Positions 58,749-64,000 of a stretch of DNA of 64,000 bases are shown here, one piece after another; the stretch's first letter is position 1, and every line of letters starts with the position of its first letter. The stretch is taken from the NCBI GenBank assembly GCA_023213315.1, contig JAKCPI010000440.1, positions 1 through 64,000 of the forward strand, written 5' to 3'. The stretch is from Euborellia annulipes (Eukaryota; Arthropoda; Insecta; Dermaptera; Anisolabididae). Both the position numbers and the translations under genes were made by a program. The notes beneath the pieces are model-generated. The model did not search any database. It was not told the origin of the DNA and saw only the letters and a list, made by a program, of their open reading frames with translations.

Positions 58749-59205
58749 TTACCTCCACCGGACCCCGGATCGAATAGACTGACGGGCAAGTTTAAAATTC
58801 TAAGATGTTATTATTATTATAATAATAATATTTAAGAAAATAAACATAAATAAATAAAAAAAGAAATAACAATTTCTAATTGTAATTGCATGAAACGCTT
58901 GAATAATTTGATTAATCGTTAAACAGAGTGTGAAAAGAAGAAAGTCTTTAAAATAAATGATTCTGCTTTAAATTAAAAAAAAAATCAACTCTCATTATTC
59001 ATTTACATTTGTTTTTAATTAAATAAAACTTTTATTTTCACCCTCTCTCATACACCTTTCTGGGATTCTAAACGTCACGCTAATTTTTTTTTTTTTTTAC
59101 AAATGGTCTACAATCAGTCTGGGGCAAGATTAGTAGAGAACAGGGAGCAGCCGCCATCTTGCGCGTCATCAAGATTACAGTCTATGCTTGTTAGTCGCTC
59201 GAATC

Positions 59206-59462
59206 CAAGGGCGGATACAAGGGGGGATAAAGGGGGTAATTACCCCCCTGAGATTTGGGAAAAAGATTTTTTTTGGGAAAAAAATTGTGTTTTTAATATA
59301 AAATTTTAAAAATTAATACTCAAAAATTGAATTTGTATATAAAATCTGGTAAACAACTACAGAATGCGCCTTTAAATTACCGATAATAAGAAAAAATTGT
59401 GTGCTGTGCGACCAGTCACACCAGATTACCCCCTCCGAGAAACTCCTCTGGATCCGCCACTG
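59206..59462. mobile_element. hAT-type MITE carrying an HPE-type hairpin
   Basis: Ends CAAGGGCGGATACAAGG and CCTCTGGATCCGCCACTG, exact duplication CTCGAATC (59198-59205, 59463-59470). A degenerate HPE terminal hairpin fills 59341-59428. The relative at 8155-8287 has the same hairpin, so it travels with this MITE. Confidence 0.8.
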
Positions 59463-60244
59463 CTCGAATCTGGGTTGAATAAACATTTCTATTTTATTTA
59501 TTACTTTCTATTACCATATATGGACTTATATTTACTGTTTCTATGTTCACTTCCATTCAGGAATTAATAGATGAGAAAATTTTGTTAATACTTTGTATTT
59601 AATTTTAAAATATAAATATTATTTAAAATTGATTAATGTAATTTTGATAAAAAGTTTCTAAGCTATTAGTATTAAATATAACCATAAAAGAACTTTAATA
59701 GTATCTTCGTTTTAATTTTTCAATTATAACCTAAAATTATTTTATTTATTATCAAGAGACTTTGAAGCATTTTTACAAATATATATTGGACTTATAGAAT
59801 TTTGCAAAAATAATTTTTTATATTTTATTGTTTTTCTCTAAATTAGTCATATTTTTAGAGATAATTTATGAATATCTGCCATAATTACAGTATTCACTTG
59901 CACAATTGACAAAAAAAAATGATATATAATCTAATCAAAACAATTTAAATCAGAAAAACTTTAATGTTGATTTTCTCTGGTGATGTCTGGTCTTTGACAC
60001 ACATTTGCATAACAGAGTCCATATATGAAATATATAGAGAGAGAAAATATTGCTAGAATCAAAATTCCGGCATTAGAATAGAAACACAAAAAAAAATTTT
60101 TTGTTGACCTGCGTTATAAATCGTTTTATTAAAAAGTGACGGAAACATTTCGGTCATTTTTTTCAACCTTCTTCAAAGCCTTGAAATTACAATTATACGG
60201 GTTTTGAAAAAAACAAAACAGATTAACAAAACTTATTTCGCCTC

Positions 60245-60250
60245 TTTATT
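60245..60250 (-). terminator. Candidate poly(A) signal AATAAA of TpnC copy 1
   Basis: AATAAA on the minus strand about 145 bases downstream of the TAA stop of TpnC copy 1, in AT-rich sequence. Confidence 0.4.
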
Positions 60251-60394
60251 ATTTGTATTTTTTATTATTTTTATACATATCCTTTCGATCATCATTAATA
60301 TAATAATGAAATCTTATAAAGGTATCAATACTGTATATTATTTGGATATAAAAGAGAGTTGTTTTTTGTTGTTGTTGTTTTAAAGTTGGTATCT

Positions 60395-63300
60395 TTAATC
60401 ATCGCCGCCAGTCATGACTTCCATAAATTCTAGAAAGAAACAAAAAAATTTTTTTAATGGATGGATGAATGAATACAACTTACAACTGTAAGGCAGGCAA
60501 CTCACCATCGAAGTCGACGGTCCCGGAACCGTCAGAGTCAATTTCCTCAATCATCATGTCAAGTTCCTCGGATGTGATCTTGTCGTCGAGCTCTTTAAGG
60601 ATTTCACGGAGGACAGCTGTCGTAATGTAACCGTTTCCTGGTCAGAGAAAAAAAAATTATTTTTTATACCTTGAAAGATGATTGAAAACAAAGTAAAGAA
60701 GCTTTGCAATGCTTGCTACTGGACCCAGCACATAAATTTCTAATTTAATTTTAGTTAAAAACAAGGCAAAATCTTTATATATAGATATACATGTATATGT
60801 GATTATATATTTCTACATCTCTTGTTTTTGATGCCTAATTAATAACAATTAAACTCAAAATTTAAAAATTAAATTTAAATCTCCCAATTAATATTAATTG
60901 ATTTAAAAAATTATTATATTCAGGCAAATCATTATTTATTAATTTTTTTTTGATTTTTTAAAGTATGTTACGGCATTTAAACCTCATTCCAATTTAATTC
61001 AAATGAAATTAATTTTTCTCGTTTGGGACGGGAAGCGAACCCGGGAATTCAGTCATGAGAAGCTAATGTGTCTCTCTGAGTCACTGGTCACAGATTTTAT
61101 TTATTAATAATTTTCAATAAAATATTTCTATTGTTGTGATTATTAATATTAATTTAATTATTGCATTTTTATTTAATTATTAATAAATTAAATTATGTAT
61201 TTTATTCAGTTTTTATAAAAAAAAATCAAAATAATAGAGACTCTTTGAAATATTTAATTGCCATTTAAACAAATAAAGATATTGCATTAATTTCATTACA
61301 AAGAGAAACATTTAAATTAAACCCCAATTTAATAAATAATCCATTTTAAATTTTACATTACAATTTTTTTTCCTAATTATATAGAATAATAATATTAATT
61401 TATTTAGGTCTAATTACAATAATGTAAAAAATTAAGAGTGAAGTTAGCTGTTTTTTTTTTTTAATAACATATCAAAGAGTATATTCTTTTTTTTTTGACT
61501 TATGTTCTCTTGATAATTAAAAAAAAAACCAAAATTTCTAATTTGAATCTCCTTGAATTTAAATTCGTATCTCTCCTGCCTATCTGAGCAAAATGTTGAT
61601 TTGACGTGACATATACGTATTCTTTGAATAGGTAAATTATAAATTTACTTTCATTTATAATATAATACTAATAATAAAATTTATACTAGTATAAAAATTG
61701 TCCTTCAAAATCAATTTTTTTTTCCTTCTCTCTCAAATGAACTTTAGATAAATAGGTATCCCTTAGGGCAAGGCTACTTAAAAATTCATTACGTATTTTA
61801 TCTAGGTTATAATAAAAAAAAATCTTAAGTTATCTAATTAGAAATAATAACCTGAGGCGAATTTACACTTGTATTTTAATATCTGATTGAAAATTAAATA
61901 TAAAAATTGGAGTGTCTAGACTACTCTTAGAAAAAAATTTAAATTATTTCAGTTTTCGATCAAAAAGAATACAAAATGAAATTTATTATAATATGACAAA
62001 AAAAAAATTACTAAATTGTTAAAAGTCCGTGACCCGAAGCTCAGAGAGAAGACATTTTCGAATATTTAGCATATCTTTTCCATTTATTACAATTTTATTT
62101 TGCATTTGGATTGTTTTTTTAATTGTTTTCTCTATTTGTAAGTCAAATTAATCAGATATTTTGAAATAAAAATAAAACTATCAAAGATAGATATAGATAA
62201 CCTTATATCATCTGAAAGCTAATTAAATTCTACGTCCCATGGCATAAAAAAAAGTACCATGTTCTATTTGAAATAATGAAGTTTTCCATGATTGAAATTT
62301 TCCAAATTGGCATAGCCATATCTCCCAACACAAGAATAATTCCGGGTTACCCATCTGGCCTACATTAGTACATTTCATGGTTAGTAAAATCACAAAAGAA
62401 CAGTTCCCTAAGTTTTATGGTTCGCTCGATATTCAATTTATTTCAGACAGCAGTTTTTTCCCTAAAGCCCGATTTGCGGCTAAACGGTTTGGTTTAGAAT
62501 ACATTGCATGACATAAACTCATACTAAAATTGGCCGTAGAATCCAAATATGCAATAATATACAGAGCGTTCCATTTAAAAAACATAACTTTGATATGGAC
62601 CACCCTGTATATGAGGTGCAATTGGAATAAAAATATTTTTAATTTGTAGCCCTAAAGGCCCCACATTATGCACCATCGAGAAACTTAAAAAATGTCGGTT
62701 AATAAGCCCACAATCTTCTGTCCACGCACTATTGGCCCACCCGGTATAATACAAGCGTTATTATCGTTTAAAATTTACAAGTAACCTCAAATAATTCAGG
62801 ATTTTAGACATCAAGTGCATTATAATTAGGATTGCCACCCGTATTTTATAATAAAGTATTGTACGTTATTTCGGGTAATTATACTCTAAACTGTACGAGA
62901 ACAATGGAGTACGCAAAAATACTTTATTTTGCAGAATTTGATTTTTCTGGGACTCAAAAAGTTTGGTCGTAAACAATTTTGCATAAAATGTATTGAACAA
63001 AAATGGCAGCAAGTTAAATACTTTAATAAGACTGATGATAATTTTCCACCAATGTACTTTAATTTCAAAAAAAAAAAGGTGGCAACCGAAATTATAATAT
63101 ACAAAAGCATCTTAGTTATAAACGAGAAATCTGTGCCAAAAAAAGAAAATAAGCAATGGCGATGTTGAAAGTGTCCAAAAGTTGTTAATAATATCTTTAA
63201 AAATAGCATATACTATTTCAAAGCATAGGTTCAAAATTTTCTCACAGCTTAAATAAACGAGTTGTATGGGATTTTTTCTTTACCTTCTTTATCGTAGAGC

Positions 63301-63618
63301 CTGAAGGCTTCGCGGAGTTCTTGTTGCATGGCTTCAGCATCCTCTTCAATAAGGAACCGGGCAGCCAAAGTTACGAACTCCTCAAACTCCAATTCACCAG
63401 AACCTAAAGGATTACATTAAAATATAGGCTAATATATTTAAATTCTAATTGAAATTTTGTTAAAATTTATTTACCATCAGCATCAACTTCAGCGATAATT
63501 TCAGATAACATGTCGTCATCGAGGCGGTGGCCCAACATTTCTAAGATTGTCTTAACCATATGGGTGCCGATGCAGCCCTTTTTCTCCTGGTCAAAGGCAT
63601 CAAAGGCCTTCTTCAGAA
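60395..63618 (-). CDS. TpnC: Troponin C (TpnC copy 1), last four coding exons, 5' end outside window
   Basis: Second troponin C gene, same strand and upstream of copy 2. Exons: 63475-63618, 63284-63403, 60506-60637 and 60395-60429, all with AG acceptors; the first three have GT donors. Lengths 144, 120 and 132 equal those of copy 2 and the phases are identical. The 142 visible residues start in the first EF helix ([14 protein letters not shown]) and end [12 protein letters not shown] loops I ([12 protein letters not shown]) and III ([12 protein letters not shown]) lack the final Glu, while II ([12 protein letters not shown]) and IV ([12 protein letters not shown]) are canonical. From what is known of the family it resembles Drosophila TpnC47D/73F more than the 41C or 4 types; this is from memory of motifs, not a search. 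The missing start exons (ATG and about ten residues) must lie beyond 64000; none is visible in 63619-64000. Introns are 76, 2646 and 71 bp. Confidence 0.92.
60955..61090 (-). mobile_element. SINE-B, tRNA-derived, in TpnC copy 1 intron
   Basis: Minus strand: head with AGTGACTCAGAGAGACACAT and B-box-like GGGTTCGCTTCCC, then CAAACGAGAAAAATTAATTT and a short A-rich end. Its head cannot form a full tRNA cloverleaf. Confidence 0.5.
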
Positions 63619-63709
63619 CTAGAAAGAGGAGAAAATTCATTTGATTAATTAAATGATAACATGTAGACAACAAAAAGAAACAGCTCAGTATTCATTGAAG
63701 GAGTAGGAT

Positions 63710-63891
63710 GCAGATAGTGCTAACCCACAATTATGACAAACCTGAATTTTCAGTACCATCATTTGTGCTAAATTCTGTACAATTTGTTTCTCAGCCTGAT
63801 ATTGCCATTAGAGTGCTCTGACAGACAAACTTTCTATTGGTGTTTCCAAAGTTTAAAAATTGAAACTATTTGTGGGTTAGCACTATCTGCC
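63710..63891. mobile_element. Short MITE with 21-bp inverted ends
   Basis: GCAGATAGTGCTAACCCACAA at 63710 is inverted as TTGTGGGTTAGCACTATCTGC ending 63891. 182 bases, AT-rich interior, target duplication unclear. It sits in the intron upstream of the first visible exon of TpnC copy 1. Confidence 0.7.
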
Positions 63892-64000
63892 CCCGACCCC
63901 CGACCCCTTCAATTATGCACCAAACTTGTCATGGAGAATTTTTTTTTTTTATACATTTTAACGAAATCAAATGACGTCATCAAGTGACGAAGATAGAATT

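Overview
The window is AT-rich, intron-bearing, repeat-dominated nuclear DNA from an arthropod, most likely an insect. The evidence is two minus-strand troponin C genes whose encoded proteins look like insect TpnC: four EF-hands of which only II and IV keep a Ca2+-binding loop, and a C-terminus reading MEVMTG. Which insect order it comes from cannot be told from the sequence. Apart from these two genes almost everything recognisable is mobile DNA, often nested.

Host genes. TpnC copy 2 is complete: six coding exons between 52294 and 44309 (minus), encoding 151 residues. Its first coding exon is only the ATG, spliced directly to a GT donor, and a TATA-like box lies upstream. TpnC copy 1 lies upstream on the same strand; its last four coding exons (63618 to 60395) are inside the window and its 5' end lies beyond position 64000. 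The two share the same exon phases and two of the same short introns (66-76 bp), so they are a tandem duplicate pair. Their long introns are filled with transposons.

Layout. 84-4234: five copies, in alternating orientation, of a hairpin-tipped non-autonomous element (here HPE). 4884-7506: a 2.6-kb element with ~520-bp inverted ends, containing a second element. 7.5-16 kb: scattered repeats and SINE and Helitron fragments. 16225-23722: a large inverted duplication; its centre holds a TTAA-flanked element, split by another element, which carries sixteen 119-bp satellite repeats. 24531-25792: a long-TIR element split by an HPE. 27-32 kb: Helitron-like pieces, SINEs, a perfect 118-bp inverted repeat, a 99-bp tandem array and a hAT MITE. 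32925-37200: two related elements with 8-bp duplications, one carrying a THAP-domain exon, hence probably P superfamily. 37.4-43 kb: an inverted repeat with hammerhead-like motifs, TTAA elements, and a LINE fragment with a 13-bp target duplication and an inverted 5' piece. 43.5-44.1 kb: one hAT MITE inside another. 44.2-52.4 kb: TpnC copy 2, with Harbinger-like, SINE and hAT insertions in its introns. 52.7-59.5 kb: more SINE, Helitron, TTAA and hAT elements. 60.2-64 kb: TpnC copy 1.

The troponin C proteins would work in striated muscle as the Ca2+ sensor of the thin filament. The transposons fall into recognisable superfamilies by ends, target duplications or domains. HPE, the 119-bp satellite host element and the long-TIR elements could not be assigned to named families. 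No bacterial, viral or CRISPR-type system is present. The most interesting observations are the THAP/P-like family, the inverted duplication with its satellite core, the perfect 118-bp hairpin and the repeated hammerhead-like CTGATGA...GAAAC motifs.
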